In this document: positions 44,801 to 57,127 of the stretch, in pieces
How the letters are laid out: each line of letters begins with the position of its first letter
How positions within the stretch are numbered: the first letter of the stretch is position 1
Assembly: GCA_000827265.1 (NCBI GenBank)
Contig: KN834818.1
Location: 89,287-153,286, forward strand
DNA length: 64,000 bases
Direction of reading: 5' to 3'
Source of the DNA: Collybiopsis luxurians FD-317 M1
Lineage: Eukaryota > Basidiomycota > Agaricomycetes > Agaricales > Omphalotaceae
Position numbers and translations under genes: made by a program
Notes under the pieces: model-generated
What the model was told of the DNA's origin: nothing
Databases searched by the model: none
What the model saw: only the letters and a program-made list of their open reading frames with translations

Positions 44801-45862
44801 AATGAGGCAGTAATCAAGGTTTTCCTTGAAAAGGGTGCTGATGTCAATTTCCAAGGTGGTCATTTTGGCAATGCTCTTGAAGCTGCTGCATTTAGTGGAT
44901 GTGATGTGGCAGTAGCCAAACTTTTGTTGGAGAAGGGAGCTGATATCAATGCTCAGGGTGGTAAATATGGCACTGCCCTTCAAGCTGCTGCAGATGATGG
45001 AAATGAGGCAGTAGTCATGCTTTTACTTGAGAAGGGGGCTAATATTAATGCTCAGGGTGGCAAATATTGCACTGCCCTTCAGGCTGCAGCAATCAAGGGA
45101 GATAAGGCAATAGTCAAGCTTTTACTTGAAGAGGGTGCTGATGTCAATGTTCAGGGTGGTGAACATGGCAATGCCCTTCAAGCTGCTGCCTGGAATGGAA
45201 ATGAGACAGTAGTCAACCTTTTACTTGAGAAGGGTGCTGATGCCAATGCTCAGGGTGGTCATTTTGGCAATGCCCTTGAAGCTGCTGCATCTGGTGGATA
45301 TGGGGCAGTAGTCAAGCTTTTGCTTGACAAAGGGTCTAATATTAATGCTCAGGGTGGTCACCATGGGAATGCCCTTCAAGCTGCTACAGAGCATAGAAAT
45401 GAAGCAGGAGTCAACCTTTTACTTGAGAAGAGTGCTAAAGTGAATAACCTCCAAGCTGCTGCATCAAATGGAAGTGAGGCAGTAGTTCTCTTTTTGCTTG
45501 AGAATTTTGCTAATGTCAGTGTTCAAGGTAATGATTCAATCAACACTCCTGTTCCCATAGAAGATTCTACTCCAGTTAGCCCTTCCACCCACCATCATGC
45601 TCCTGTCAATGCTCTCATTCCTATAGGCCCCAATGGTCTCACTGGGCAATCACTACCAGTGTCTGCTCCTGCACCTTCTGAAATTCCTCCTGTTCCCACC
45701 AACTTTGGACCTGGTTCTCCCTTGAAGCGAGGTGTTAGTGAGATGCAAGAAGTGTCAGCCCAGCAGGGCTCTGATGAATTGAAAAGCACAGCCAGCAAGA
45801 GAAGGAAGACGTCAGATGGCCTGGAGACTGAGAGAGCTTCCTCTCCTCAACATGTCAGATAG
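41822..45862 (+). CDS. NLR2: NACHT domain with about 20 ankyrin repeats (five exons, 1293 aa)
   Basis: Exons 41822-42110, 42167-42191 (25-base micro-exon), 42244-42783 and 42835-45862 join in frame (3882 bases with stop). With the extra intron seen in NLR1 removed, this would be the same five-exon plan. The start MFQNASNFAIHGGTFIIV matches NLR1; an in-frame ATG at 41807 is an alternative. NACHT motifs: GKAGSGKT across the micro-exon, YIVLDATDEC and FCILFTSRY. About 20 ankyrin repeats follow (GNALQAAA.NGNEAVVKLLL.KGADINAQGG), one of them a stub without its first helix (AVAKILLWGADIHDYFG). Unlike NLR1 there is a Pro/Ser-rich tail of about 110 residues with a basic SKRRKTS that may be a nuclear signal. 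The position of the first NLR1 intron is occupied by an in-frame 48-base stretch; if it were spliced at the NLR1 site a stop would follow. Confidence 0.92.
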
Positions 45863-45899
45863 AGTGGGAGAACTAGGCAACCAATGGTCAAGATAGCTG

Positions 45900-46330
45900 G
45901 TACCTAATTCCTGAACCCTCTTATTACTTTTATCTATGATCAGAGCAGAATTTTTTTCTTGTTGGTCCAAACTGTAGTTTTAATCAAGTTTGTTAAAGTA
46001 AATATACCTCTGAACATTACAATTGGTGTCAGTTTACTCAGGTTTAAACCAGTTCCGATTGTTTTTCAACCAATTTATTGAGCTATGTGTATGTCAGAAT
46101 GTAACAATTGGCATAAGTTTAGTCAGCTTTAAACCACTTTAAACTTGGTTTTGCAGGAGTCTTTGTGGTGATTTCACTGCCAAAATGTAGTTAAATTGGG
46201 TATTAATGTGTTTTAAGCCACATTACATTCTGTTTTTTGCCTACTTTACAACTTCTGTTTGGCCTTTGGTTTGTTTTGTTCAAATCTTTTTTCCATCACC
46301 ATGCCCATTTATAGAATGTGCATTTTAACA
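45900..46330. other. NLR2 downstream region
   Basis: AT-rich 3' flank. Nothing recognisable. Confidence 0.5.
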
Positions 46331-49300
46331 AACATGGTTGGATTGCTGGTTCAGGTGGTTTTGAAGATTGGATGTGCCATGTAGAGCTTTGCATTTTAGC
46401 TTCCCTCATTCTCTACACTTCTCACCTGTCTCTGTACTTCCTATTTGCTCTGACTCTGTGATCCAGTCCTTCCACCAAGTGTCAGTAGTATTAACCTCTC
46501 TCCCTTGTTTTTCAATAACTTTGGTTCTCTCAGCTCTGTTTTCTACTTCTCTGGTTTATGACCTAATCATTCTCAGCTCACTGTTTTCACTGTTTATTCC
46601 CACCAGCTCCTTCTCTCATTTTTTTGCTCACTGTTTGCCCATTTTCCTTTAACTCCCACCTGCAACATTTTCTGCTTTCTCATAATCTTAACCACTTCTT
46701 GCCATTAATCTATACAGTTACAAAACATCTTTAGGCTTATATGACCTCACAAGCTAGTCCCAGGAGCTCATATGTTGGAATTACCTGGAACTTACCTGTC
46801 TGCTACCTCACTTTTTCTTGTTTTCTTGGCCTTGCTGCTGTAATTCCTTTTTGTACATCTTCAATACACTTATTTGTTCTATTTAGTATTGTTCAGACCT
46901 TCATGAGATCCAATTTGACACTTTTGAACCCACACAGGCTATGCAGCTCTAAAATTGCACCAGCAACTTTGTTGCTGCTTCCTCCTTTAGTTCACTGATA
47001 CTTACTGCCTATCAGGGTTGCTTACCTTCATTTGGTCATCTTTGCATCTAGTCCATGCATTTCTCACATTTGAATGCAATTATTGAGCCCCTCACAGCTG
47101 TTTTTTACATGCAGGTCCTTGTGGAGCCCTGCTACCACAATACTACAGTGAATATCAATGTAATTACATATTTGACCTGCACTAACTGACTCCTCTTGCA
47201 TTCTAGTTCTGGTCCTAACAAAATTCCAACATCCACCTTTCTTCAGAATGTCTGGGACTAGTTTAAGTTTAGGGCTGTGCAACCACACAATAATATCCTA
47301 GCCCTAAGCTAAACACAACAGTGAGCAGTAAGCACTCTAAGAGGAGCTTTCAAGTGGTGGTTAAAGGCTTATTATAATGCAAACTGGCACATGGACTATA
47401 GCCTGTTTGTAATGCATTAAACTTACTACCACTGGTGTTTGTTATGGATTCCTAAATACAAATAGCAAAGAGAGTTACTTGGGACCATATGACTTGGACT
47501 ACAGCAGAGTTTGCTGTTCAGCAGAGTACAGAAGAACTCATACTGGCCAATCAGGCTGTTGAAAGGATCTTCCAATTGTTATGCATCATCCCTGAGCAGA
47601 GGGATGAACATGTAGTACAAGAAGGTGGCCATATTAGACTTGCAGGGTGGGCCATTGCGCTATGCACGTGGCATGTACAAGTCCGGCAGGAGGCAATCAT
47701 GACAAATCACATTGATAAGGCAGAGCAGTAGGCAGGATTGGAAGTAGATATAAAAGGTGAGAAATAAGATTGGTAGATGGAATCCCAATGCTTGACAAGT
47801 TGTACAACAAAGCAGCAAGCAGTGAGAGAAAGAAGAGCTTCCTTAAAATGAACAACGCTAACATGTATGCAGGGCAGAGCCTAGAAGAGATCCAAGCAAG
47901 TCAGGTAAAAGACAGGCCAATGCATATGCAAGTAAAGGAACTGTGCAGCGTAAGTGATAATAACCCACTCAAAAGAGAGAGAGATGCTCATATTTACATA
48001 TGAAATAGACTGAACAGTGGGAGAGTTTTATTGAGGTCCACAAGCTACCTGAACCCCCAGCATGGCAAATGACATGGCTTAGGGAAGGATACAAAAGGGA
48101 AGAAATACAACTTCACATCCTAGGAATTGTAGAGGACAAACACCTTCCACCCATAAAAGAGATAAAGTAAGTGCCAACAAGCAAATAGAAAATAAAAAGG
48201 AACTTACATCTGGAAGACAGAACAAACATATCCAGCATCTGAAGCAGAGCATCACAATTTTGGGCCTCGGGGGCAAGAGATTTAATGAAGACATTGATGC
48301 AATTATTGATATATATGCAGTTCTGGCAAGACAAGTTGGACAGCTTGATGGATTCAAGGTCAAAGAAAATGGAGGGAGATGAATGCTCAAGATAGGGAAC
48401 TGAATCTTTGCTCCAAAGTGGGAGGTGCCAACAATGGAGTGGTTTCCTCCAGCACAGGAAATGGACCCTGAAGGAATGATTGCAAGCATGAATACAGAAG
48501 ACAGTCAGTTTGTACACAGCACAGAAAACATCGTGGACTATGGAGAGGAAAGACATGAGCAAGATGGGGAAAAGAGGTAACAGCAAATGATTGAGAGGAT
48601 TATAGCTCACATAAATGAGCAGGACTCACAATATTAAACCAGAAAAGATACATGTAGGCAACATAGTGGATGTAGTGTTCAGCATCATATCCATGCCTAT
48701 GAAGCATGAATTGTGTGCATTCCTGGTCCTGAGAGTGGTGACTTTACTGGATGGAAGTCACACCCAGGTAAGATGGGAAGTGTACACTATGCCAACACAA
48801 AGAGCTAAGATAATTTACAGAACTGGATAAAAGCAAAGATATGTGGAAAGATGCTGACAAAAACAGGTGTTCAATTGAAGAAACAATCTGCATTTGACAA
48901 TGAAGATGAAATGAATGTTGAAGAGGCAAGGAAGAAATTGAGGCAAATGGCAGTCAGCAACAAGGCAAAAATGGATATAGCACAGTAGGCATTGAAAAGG
49001 AGAGGAATGATGTGTACAAGCATTGTTTTGATATATTTGCCAAAGTGGCAATTGAATTTGACATCTCTCTTGAACAGTTATCATTGAAAGGAGCAAAAGT
49101 TCTATTGAGGTTATACAAACACTGAAGCTGACTGCACGAGTGGAGAACAAAAAATGAAACACAGTAACAAAAGGTACATAGGACAGATTTGGGACAGTAC
49201 ACAGAAAAGTGAATACTAAGAATATGACAATATGTCTACATAAGTGCTATTGAATTGAAGATGATCTATTTACAGCATTATATTGTCCACATTGCGGCAG

Positions 49301-49770
49301 TCAGAGAGGCAGTATGGAACACAAAGAATAACCTCTAAACATGGAAAATCATCATGAGAGCATAAAAATGGATGAGAGTGCAGCTGATAGGAATACATCA
49401 GTAAAGAACACAAAGAGTGAACAGAAGACACTAATGAGGGAGGTGGGGAGATGATCAACAAGAAGGACAACCAAAAAGGAGTAAAATTGCTGAGAGACTG
49501 ATGGACATTGAATGTGAGGAGGAGCTTCAGTAGTGAATTGATATAGAACATGGTTTGTAATAGAAAGAGTGCAAAAGTTGGAAGTATGACCAGGGAAATG
49601 GTAAAGTTGTAAACACAATGAGGGAGGTGGAGAGATGATCAACAAGAAGGACAACCAAAAAGGAGTAAAATTGCTAAGCAACTGATGGACATCAGATGTG
49701 AGGAGGAGCTTCAGTAGCAAATCAATGAAAAACACAGTTTGTAATAGAAAAAGTGCAAAAGTTGGATCAG
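46331..49770. other. Decayed region with strong strand composition bias
   Basis: 46.36-47.3 kb is pyrimidine-rich on plus and 47.5-49.77 kb is purine-rich, each giving many spurious frames. A plus frame at 48615-48830 reads PEKIHVGNIVDVVFSIISMP and then VLRVVTLLDGSHTQ. This resembles a segment seen in transposon-associated basidiomycete hypothetical proteins, but I cannot name the family. Probably an old mobile element. Confidence 0.35.
49433..49766. repeat. Two-unit tandem repeat, period 184 bp
   Basis: 49433-49581 and 49617-49766 share GATGATCAACAAGAAGGACA, AAAAGGAGTAAAATTGCT and GAGGAGGAGCTTCAGTAG, with a few substitutions. Confidence 0.85.
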
Positions 49771-49774
49771 ACTA

Positions 49775-50299
49775 TTGAATGGAGGGCGAGAGACGAATAC
49801 AAAGGAATCTACTACTAGCTATTTTTGGAAGGGCGGGAATCAATTTAGAATTGAAGAGGGAAATGGAAATTGCGGCCACACTCCGGAAAGAAGTGACAAA
49901 TATCCTCGCCTCAATATGTCAACAACTGCGCTTGGTGCCCTGATAGCCTTGCTCAGTCACCTACCGAATCTCCGTACAAGGACATGGAGGATGTCGAGCA
50001 ATTCACAGAATATGTATACTCACCTGACTCCCGCTCGTTCCGAAAAGTATCCCAACATTTTCCGTATCCCGCATGTTCCCCATTCCATTTGTTTTCCTGA
50101 ATCGACGGTCTTGACTGAGACTCTTAATCCATTTGATCAACCTTTCCCATCCAACATTGACCTTGATAAACCATTAACAATGTTCGATTCATTTAACGAC
50201 GCGTTTTCTTCTATCAACTACATCCGATCCACCGGCGATTCATTTACTTTGGACTCTGATTATGGAATAACGCGTGAAAGCGCGAGCTCCTTAGGTTGA
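49775..50299 (+). other. Open frame of 174 codons, possibly part of an LTR retroelement
   Basis: No recognisable domain. The neighbouring frame reads EDVEQFTEYVYSPDSRSFRK, suggesting frame shifts. It ends just before a purine tract and an LTR-like sequence, so it may be the 3' end of an internal region. Confidence 0.3.
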
Positions 50300-50321
50300 A
50301 GGAAGGAAGGAAGGAAGGAAA
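50297..50321. repeat. (GGAA)n purine tract
   Basis: Six tandem GGAA-type units. Together with GGAGGGCG just before 50352 it would suit a polypurine tract upstream of a 3' LTR. Confidence 0.5.
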
Positions 50322-50351
50322 GATCCTCGAGAAGGATCTTTGGAGGGCGTA

Positions 50352-50541
50352 TGTAACGGAATCGTGACTTCGTCATGATTGTTACTCTTTTCTTTTAGGA
50401 TTATCTCATCTAGCGTATCTTATCATTTGTGTTATCTTGTACTTACTACTTTTAGACACAGGGTAGCTAGTTTTTTGTATATAAGGAACTCGGTTGTACT
50501 CGTAGAAGCAGGTTCTCTCGAATACCACCCCACTTACAACA
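50352..50541 (+). mobile_element. LTR-like sequence, 190 bp
   Basis: Starts TGTAAC, ends CAACA, has a TATA-type GTATATAAGG at about 50478 and sits directly after a purine tract. No second LTR is found in the window and no target duplication could be tested. Confidence 0.5.
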
Positions 50542-50680
50542 GTCATTCCTGAGTACCTACCTTGTCCCCCATCTCTCGTGTGGCGTTACTGTGACTCTCG
50601 TCGCTCTAACGTTATCCGGCTTTCCCATTTCCGTTGCTTGAACCCAAACCTTGATCAGCCTGTTCTTGAATCGCGTCCCA

Positions 50681-50820
50681 ATGACCCTTACCACCTCAGA
50701 ACGCGTGATAATGGATACGACGGTCGGAGAAATTGACCTAGAGTTATGGTCCAAGGTATGTTCTTCCAGTTAAATTCAAGTTTCGATATTTTATGAGGTC
50801 CACAGGAAACCCCTGCGTGA
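50681..50820 (+). pseudogene. Cyclophilin (CWC27-like) 5' gene fragment
   Basis: 50681-50755 reads MTLTTSERVIMDTTVGEIDL then ELWSK. A 50-base GT-AG intron (50756-50805) follows, then ETP, Ala and a stop. 'V-x-x-x-TT-x-GEI-x-LELW-K-ETP' is the start of the peptidyl-prolyl isomerase fold in spliceosomal cyclophilins of the CWC27 type. Everything after the first residues of exon 2 is missing, so it is a truncated spliced copy of genomic, not cDNA, origin. Confidence 0.6.
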
Positions 50821-50889
50821 GCCAGGATCGGTTGCTCTGCAATATTCTCATTCAGTTCACGTTCTACACAAATTTCAACAGCTTGTTGG

Positions 50890-52400
50890 ATGCCTGATGG
50901 GCTGGACTAGCTTGAAGAAGGGGACCGGCTACCGACAATAGGCCAAGCTCTTCAGATAGTGGTTTTGTTGTGTGGGCGAATAAAGTACATCCTCGAACCT
51001 CATTTCTCCCCAACGCATGTCTGACAAATACCTTTTTAGGCTACGCTATTCCAACTACGTGTCAATATCATAATCTTGTCACTATTGACAAGGGCTAGTG
51101 TGCCAATTCCCAATGTTCAACCCCGAGTGTCGTCGCCGCTTTCTACACCTCTCCTATCTTGACATCGCTGGGGCCTACAAGATTGGAAGGTCGGATATTG
51201 AGCCGAACGGTGTGCCGGGTTAACTTCTCTAGTCCTGCTGCGACGACTCGTATAACCCGTCTCCTGCTTCTGCTTAGGTGGACAGTCCAACACTTTCCTG
51301 TCTCTTTCTTTTGCACACCGAGCGACCTTCCAGTGGCAATACTGCTTAATTTGGTTGGTGGGGGCTTCGTTTGCTCCATCGATTACCCTACCTGTGGTTT
51401 CGCAGCTGTTTCTTTGTTATCACCTAAGACTATCTTGCCTGTCCTGGGCACTCTAACTCACTGCAATCGCATCTCCCTCTGCGTCGCTACCTGGCCCGGC
51501 AATGGCGCATTCAAAATCGCACTCTCGGATCGCACTTTCGGCCCTCGTTGATGCTGACGCCCTTGCTGGTGGGAGTAGCCCTAACGTTTGAGTGTTGCGA
51601 AGGTGAGTTGCTCTATACTCCGCTTGACCACGCTCGATACTCACCTCTACCTGATATGTACATTAGTTCCGGTGTAATCATCGTTGACTTACGACAGCCT
51701 TCCAGCATGATGTTTGAGCGCAGATGAACCTGGTCATTGCGGCTCTTTCAACCGACTGTAATCCGTCTTCTCGACGTTCTAAAATTTACCCTTCTATGCC
51801 CTTCACTAGACCCTTGATATCACAACTTTCTGTTCCTCATCGTATCGTCCGTTCTCATTTTACCATTGACCTCCTCTGATCTTGGTGCCACCGTCGTCAT
51901 TCTTACCGACCACTCTGACGCACCTGCAACTTATATTTCATTCCGGGCGCTTTTGCTTTTGCCAATGATATCTGGATAAAGTAGAGTCTGACGGCTCTAG
52001 TCGGGCGTGGAGCAAGCGGGGCGCTGTTGCATGCCGTGACGTAACCGCTCTTGGTTCTTCTAGTAGACTTATGGGCAGAGGGATGCTGGCTGGTTCGTAC
52101 GTTCGGCTTACTTCATGCGCTAATCTAGCTTGCTGATGCGACCGCTTTTTTTCCCATTCTTTTCAGCTCTGTCGTAATGAAAAATATAACCAGCGCTGTG
52201 GCGCTGGATTCGGCGCAGTTTGTTATGTGTTCCGGATGAGAACAAGTATTAGTTATTCGACCTTTTCGTTTATCGGTTTTTTGGGGTGATCACTTTTTCT
52301 TTTTTTTCCTTTTCTGTTTCGTATCGTTACTATCTCATCCTATTTCACGACGTTGGTTGTTCTTGAGCTTCAGATAGGACTTAATCTATGGCAGCAGTAG
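50890..52400. repeat. Composite repeat part R1, copy E
   Basis: Starts in mid-repeat at GGGGACCGGCTACCGACAAT (compare 16716). Continues through GGCTACGCTATTCC and the exon-like block to the tail at about 52390 (compare 40730-40920). The 5' third is absent, and only one of the two repeated blocks is clear. Confidence 0.65.
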
Positions 52401-52711
52401 CATTTTTGTTTCAACTACTTAGGAGCATTATATAGAAAATCAGTGACCTTACCATTATAATCATCTGTTCTTGTTCTCATTTGTCCATATTCAGATCCCT
52501 CCTCCATTGCGGTCGTATCAAAATGTGCTTGTTATTCAATGCCCTGGCAGGAAGTCATTCTGTAGGCTTAGTGCCAACTAAGTCAGTAATCTAGAGCCTG
52601 AATGTTTCCCTAGAAAGTAAATAAATAGCTATGTATGAACTAGCAGAGCCTTCAGATTTGCTTTCAGCAGCATTCACTCAGGATGGGTCCTTCCAGAGTC
52701 TGGTCAGACAA

Positions 52712-54027
52712 TCATGGTTGAACTATGCCCCTGTGAGACCCTTCCATGTTCTGGTTCGCATGGAGAGACTCAATTAGCAGTGAGCTATGAACCTTGACTA
52801 GGATGACTACTGCAATAGGATACCATGCCTGCAAGATACAATCTTGAAAATTAGCTGAGCTTTCAAAGAGGAATTAAAACTCACAGAAGCAAGAATAAAT
52901 ATGGCAGAAATAAGGTGGTAGGTTTCAGAGATTGCAGTACTGTTTGCAGGTCCATATGTTATTAACAGGATGAAGATTGTTTGGAGGACCTGTATAGTGC
53001 AATATATGGCACCAGATTCAACAAGCAGAAGTAGGACATTTTGAGCCCAAGATTTTCTGTGGACCGCAGCTTCTTTCATGACATGATAGTGATTCCTGCA
53101 CATGGTGAATTGTAAGAACTAGGTCAGCTCAGGGAAGAGTTTAAGGCATTTACCATGCCTTCCATGCAATCAGGCTTATTGTAAACAGATTAACCATAAG
53201 TGAAACCACAAGTGATAACCAGTCCAAAATTGTGGCGGAGTTAGATTCTTTCACCTGGATCTCAATGTCATCCAAGATGCAATCTACAATATTGATTCCT
53301 AGTGGTATCATAGAAAGGGTTTAGTAGACTTGTAGCTTAGGTGAGGCAATGACACACCAATATTCATAATCATGAGAAGCACAAGTGCAACCCTCCATTG
53401 CCTTTCCTGTGGAAATAAAACCCAGGCTCTCCAAACTACAATGAAGTCACTTAAAATTGCCTAAACACCAGTGTCTAGCCATTGGATAAGAAACAAACAC
53501 AGCAAACTCACAGAAATTGTAAAAGGCCAATTGACCATATAACTTGGCACCAATAATTTTTTATCTGATATTAGGCCTTGAGCTTCAAGTGCTCCCTGTA
53601 CCTCTGGCTTTATTGAAAAAAAAAAAAAAACCGGATCTTGTATGAGTGAGAATGCTGCATTAATAATGGTAATCCAGGTTGATGCAATCAACGTTATGAT
53701 CAGGCAAATAAAAAGTGTAATGCGTGAATGGGTCCAGAAACCGGTCCTATTAAAGAGCCCCAATCCAATGGACAGGTGAGTTATGAATCTTGAATGCAGT
53801 TGATATTTTATACACTAATAGGATGCGAGTGGCAATGAGTATTCCTAGAACAGATACACCTACAGGAAGTGTTTCATTTTCAGTCACTCCCACATGGAAT
53901 CAAGGGCCTTGAGCATTATTAGGTCATACATACCAAAGCCAGTTACCAACACTATTACTGTAGACTCTGTGTTTTCATAGATGACAGAGGCATAAAATGC
54001 AATGGTCTGTTGATTGTCTGGAGTCAT
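52712..54027 (-). CDS. Fungal multi-transmembrane (7TM-type) protein, gene 2
   Basis: The start is MTPDNQQTIAFYASVIYENT at 54027, with a first helix STVIVLVTGF continued after an intron as VSVLGILIATRILL. Later parts: SRITLFICLIITLIASTWITIINAAFS, ERQWRVALVLLMIMNIG, LSLVVSLMVNLFTISLIAWKA, WAQNVLLLLVESGAIYC and a last helix ILASAWYPIAVVILV. A short polar tail stops at 52712. Introns such as 53145-53102 (GTAAATGCC...TGTGCAG) are clear. The exon before and around the 15-base T run (minus strand, at 53616-53630) could not be joined with certainty, so it may be a decaying copy. The VESGAIYC and IVIVLV-like landmarks place it with fungal 7TM proteins, more distantly than the other two. Confidence 0.65.
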
Positions 54028-54511
54028 GGTTAAAGTGAAGAACACAGTATCTGGTCCTCATTGTAGGTCTTTCATATATACCATGGTCCGAAGTCAATTA
54101 TGATTTTGATGCTAGGGATAGTCAGAACTGCTGGGATCACTTGACGTCTGCTGTTGGTAGTGGCAAATTGTAAGGCATGGCAGTACTTGTGTTTTTTCAG
54201 TAATGTTGGAACAAATTATGTAAATACAATCTTGGCTGTGTAAAATGTAATGAAAGCTAACTAAAATTGTACAAATTGCAAAATTTATACAAATTTAAAG
54301 TTGCCTGTCTTGGATCAGGCACGGAATTATCGAAGCATAAATTCGGTATTCCTTTAATTTGATGCACTCGTAACATTTGAGAGCTTAAATTCTTTTGTTG
54401 GAAATCAAGATAGAGATCAGTATCATGATTTCAGTATCATGATTATGATTATGATTAATTGACAATCTTGTAGTTACCTGCACAGCTCTATTTACTGTAT
54501 ATAAACTGTAT

Positions 54512-54640
54512 AGTAATGTGCCGGCTGGGGCTCGGCTCAAAAGCCCTGGCCAGGGATCATCAAAATTCTGAGCCGGGCCCTACTGGACGGCCAGGGTCTG
54601 GCTGGGGCATCGCCAGGGCTCAAGCCCCGGTTCAATCAGT
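54512..54640 (+). repeat. GC-rich repeat, left member of an inverted pair
   Basis: Begins TAGTAATGTGCCGGCT and is dense in GGGCTCGGCTC, CTGAGCCGGGCCC and CCAGGGCTC. Very different in composition from the AT-rich flanks. Confidence 0.6.
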
Positions 54641-54954
54641 AAAATTGCACTCATAAAATTTCAGCCAAAAAAGAACATTGGAGTGCAATGCTTTACTATG
54701 TACATCCAATCTCACTAATCTCACCATGAATTAGTTGTTATTCCTTTGATTATTGAGCTCCAGACAACACGAAACAAATCTAAGTTGAGACTTCATTGTA
54801 CTCAACTTGCATGGCAACATCCCAACCTGATTTTCAAACTTCCAATTAACATATCTCATGGGTGTTACATGGCCAGTAGTCAAATTATAAGAATAATGGG
54901 GTGGCAAAAATGTCGCCTACTGTAATGTAGAATAAGTGCTTAATGGGCACTTAC

Positions 54955-55105
54955 AAGCCCTGGCTCAGGACCGTGGCCTAGGGTCTCAGAATGTCTGAGC
55001 CGGGCCCATGGGCCCCAGTAGGCCGGTAGACAGCTGGGGTGCGGCCAGTCCCGGCTTTTGGGGCTCAATGGCTCTGGGCCGGAGCCAGCACATCACTAAA
55101 ACTGT
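54955..55105 (-). repeat. GC-rich repeat, right member of an inverted pair
   Basis: On the minus strand it begins TAGTGATGTGCTGGCT and contains CCCGGCTCAGACATTCTGAG, matching the head and body of the 54512 block in the opposite orientation. The spacer is about 315 AT-rich bases. Confidence 0.6.
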
Positions 55106-55329
55106 AGTTTATGGATGCTTCCGCATCCAATTGTTGTTCTGTATTTTTCACTCTTTTGCTTACCACCATGTAGAGGACAAATTATTTGTGATTATCTCTG
55201 TTTCCTACCCGAGTGTCAACATACTTGTCTTCATTATATTCTATTTCAAACATCTTTTAGCCTGGAGATGCATCTGGACAGAGGCTGTATTGTGAATACA
55301 TAGTATGAGCCTGTCAGAGAAACCGTTAC

Positions 55330-55626
55330 CTAGATTTGTATTACAGCTAGGCATGTGAGAGTTTGGCCTAGTGTACTTATCTCATGAATAAAATGATTTG
55401 AGGCTGTCAGCTCATTGAGGATCCCCACAACTGGTGTATCAGCATCGACATTACTAAGATTGAGGGGAACGTTACTAGAGAAACATTGTGATGTTTTGTG
55501 TACAGCAAGGAGCCAAATAAATACATACCATACAGTGACAGGACACAGCAAAGATATCAGTGATAACCGTGATAATAGACATTCCAGGCAAAGGCTGCTG
55601 CCCATACACCAGATAACTATACTCAT
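55330..55626 (-). other. Minus-strand open frame with a hydrophobic segment
   Basis: 98 codons with one strong hydrophobic stretch (LISLLCPVTVWYVFIWLLAV). It lies upstream of 7TM gene 2 on the same strand and may be a separate decayed membrane-protein exon. Not recognised. Confidence 0.25.
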
Positions 55627-55639
55627 TATGAGGGAAAAA

Positions 55640-57120
55640 ATGAGTAGATTAGGTTACTTCTGTTGACACGGCAGAAAAGAACAAAGATAATGCCCATATT
55701 GGATATTCCAGCACTCTCGCATGTCTCAAGCCGCTCAGGATCCAATCATTCCCAATGTATCATTTTGGTTGTCTCATGTTTCTCGTCGAGGTATCATCCA
55801 CCTGAATCGCTACATTTGATTAAAAAAAATCATCTGTCACAAAACTGATTTGAACGCCATCTTTGCATCCCAACAGGCGGGGGTGCCGCACCAAATACGT
55901 ACAAGGCTAAACCAGTCTCAGGCATTCGGCATAAACCGCTAATCCACCAACTCCTGAATCAAAAGCATGTCCAGTTTGGAAAACAGAGGAGGAATTGTCG
56001 CATTAAGTAACAACGTCGCCTCACAATAAATCTGCTGAAACATCTGCAACTTGTCCCACTATCTTCTATGTCCAGTACACACGGTAGCAAACTATTCCTT
56101 ATCAAGTTTGATCCAGCGGGCGTATCACTTGAGGGAAAGTTCCCTGGTTTGCCTAGTTGCTTTTGGAAGATGGTAAGTCTTGACGCTCAGGCTGATTCAC
56201 ACTATCCTCGATTTCTGGAACACATGTCATGTCAGATGTGGAGTACCTCATAATAAGCAATTGAATCTTGGATCTCGGCTCACGCCGCAGCTTGTCCAAT
56301 TGCTTCTGTCCGTCTGCAGTATCACTGTTAGGGATGATACGCTCATCATCTTGCTTGTTAGTGGCTCTATTCAGACCCCAATATTATGCATGAAACCTTT
56401 GCTAGGTTTTACGTCTTGTTTGTTTCCAATGCCATAGCCTTTGGCGGTTATCGTCACCGAACTCATTTCGTCCTACATTTCTCATCCCTGAATCCCTATA
56501 TTGTATGGCCTTTTGTGCGTTCCCTTCTCTATCCTCTCATCCGTCTGGGCGCTCGGGAACCATCCTGTAGTGGATTCTAGGTAAATCTTTCGAACATGGA
56601 AATTATCGTTATTGGAGGATCAAATGGTAACGTCTGCATCTTTGGTTTGGACTTATCAAAGAGCGACGGGAAAGCTGTTCGGTATTCTAAGAGTCTTTGG
56701 TGAGAGAGAATTTACATACTTTGCTATCCACTGGTCTGCCTGTCGAAGATGCCCTGGGAACATGTATGATTAGCTCTGTGAACTTGTTTACTTTGCAAGG
56801 AGACCTGTACGAGTCTACGGTCCTAAAATGTTCACTTGCCTATAAGTACTAGTCTCCAATTACCCAAGATGCCCGATCTGAAAACAATCATCTACATATA
56901 ACACGGGACAAGAATGGAGATTAGAATGATGTCATGATGCGCTAAGTCAAGATGTAATCCAGAGTAAATATATACTTTGCCAAAAACAAAGGAAAGAAAT
57001 GAAAGAAATTACTCTTTCTGTGCTGTGCTTCAGTTGTATTCAAGTCGTTTTAGTAATTAATCAGATTGCAATCAGATGCATGCCAAGCACAAAAAAGACC
57101 AGCGACCAAAATCCAACGCC
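55640..57120. other. No clear gene
   Basis: Several short plus-strand frames. One of 35 codons at about 56597 (MEIIVIGGSNGNVCIFGLDL) looks coding-like but is isolated and unassigned. Confidence 0.4.
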
Positions 57121-57127
57121 ATCTCAT

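Noticed and set aside
43661..44983. Long antisense frames (257 and 119 codons) opposite NLR2
   Set aside because: Repetitive antisense translation of the ankyrin array (STLLKQ...CSSLKGIA); no independent evidence of a gene.
55850..55915. Possible minus-strand tRNA with a GCGTTCAAATC B-box-like word
   Set aside because: No A box at the right distance and no consistent stems.
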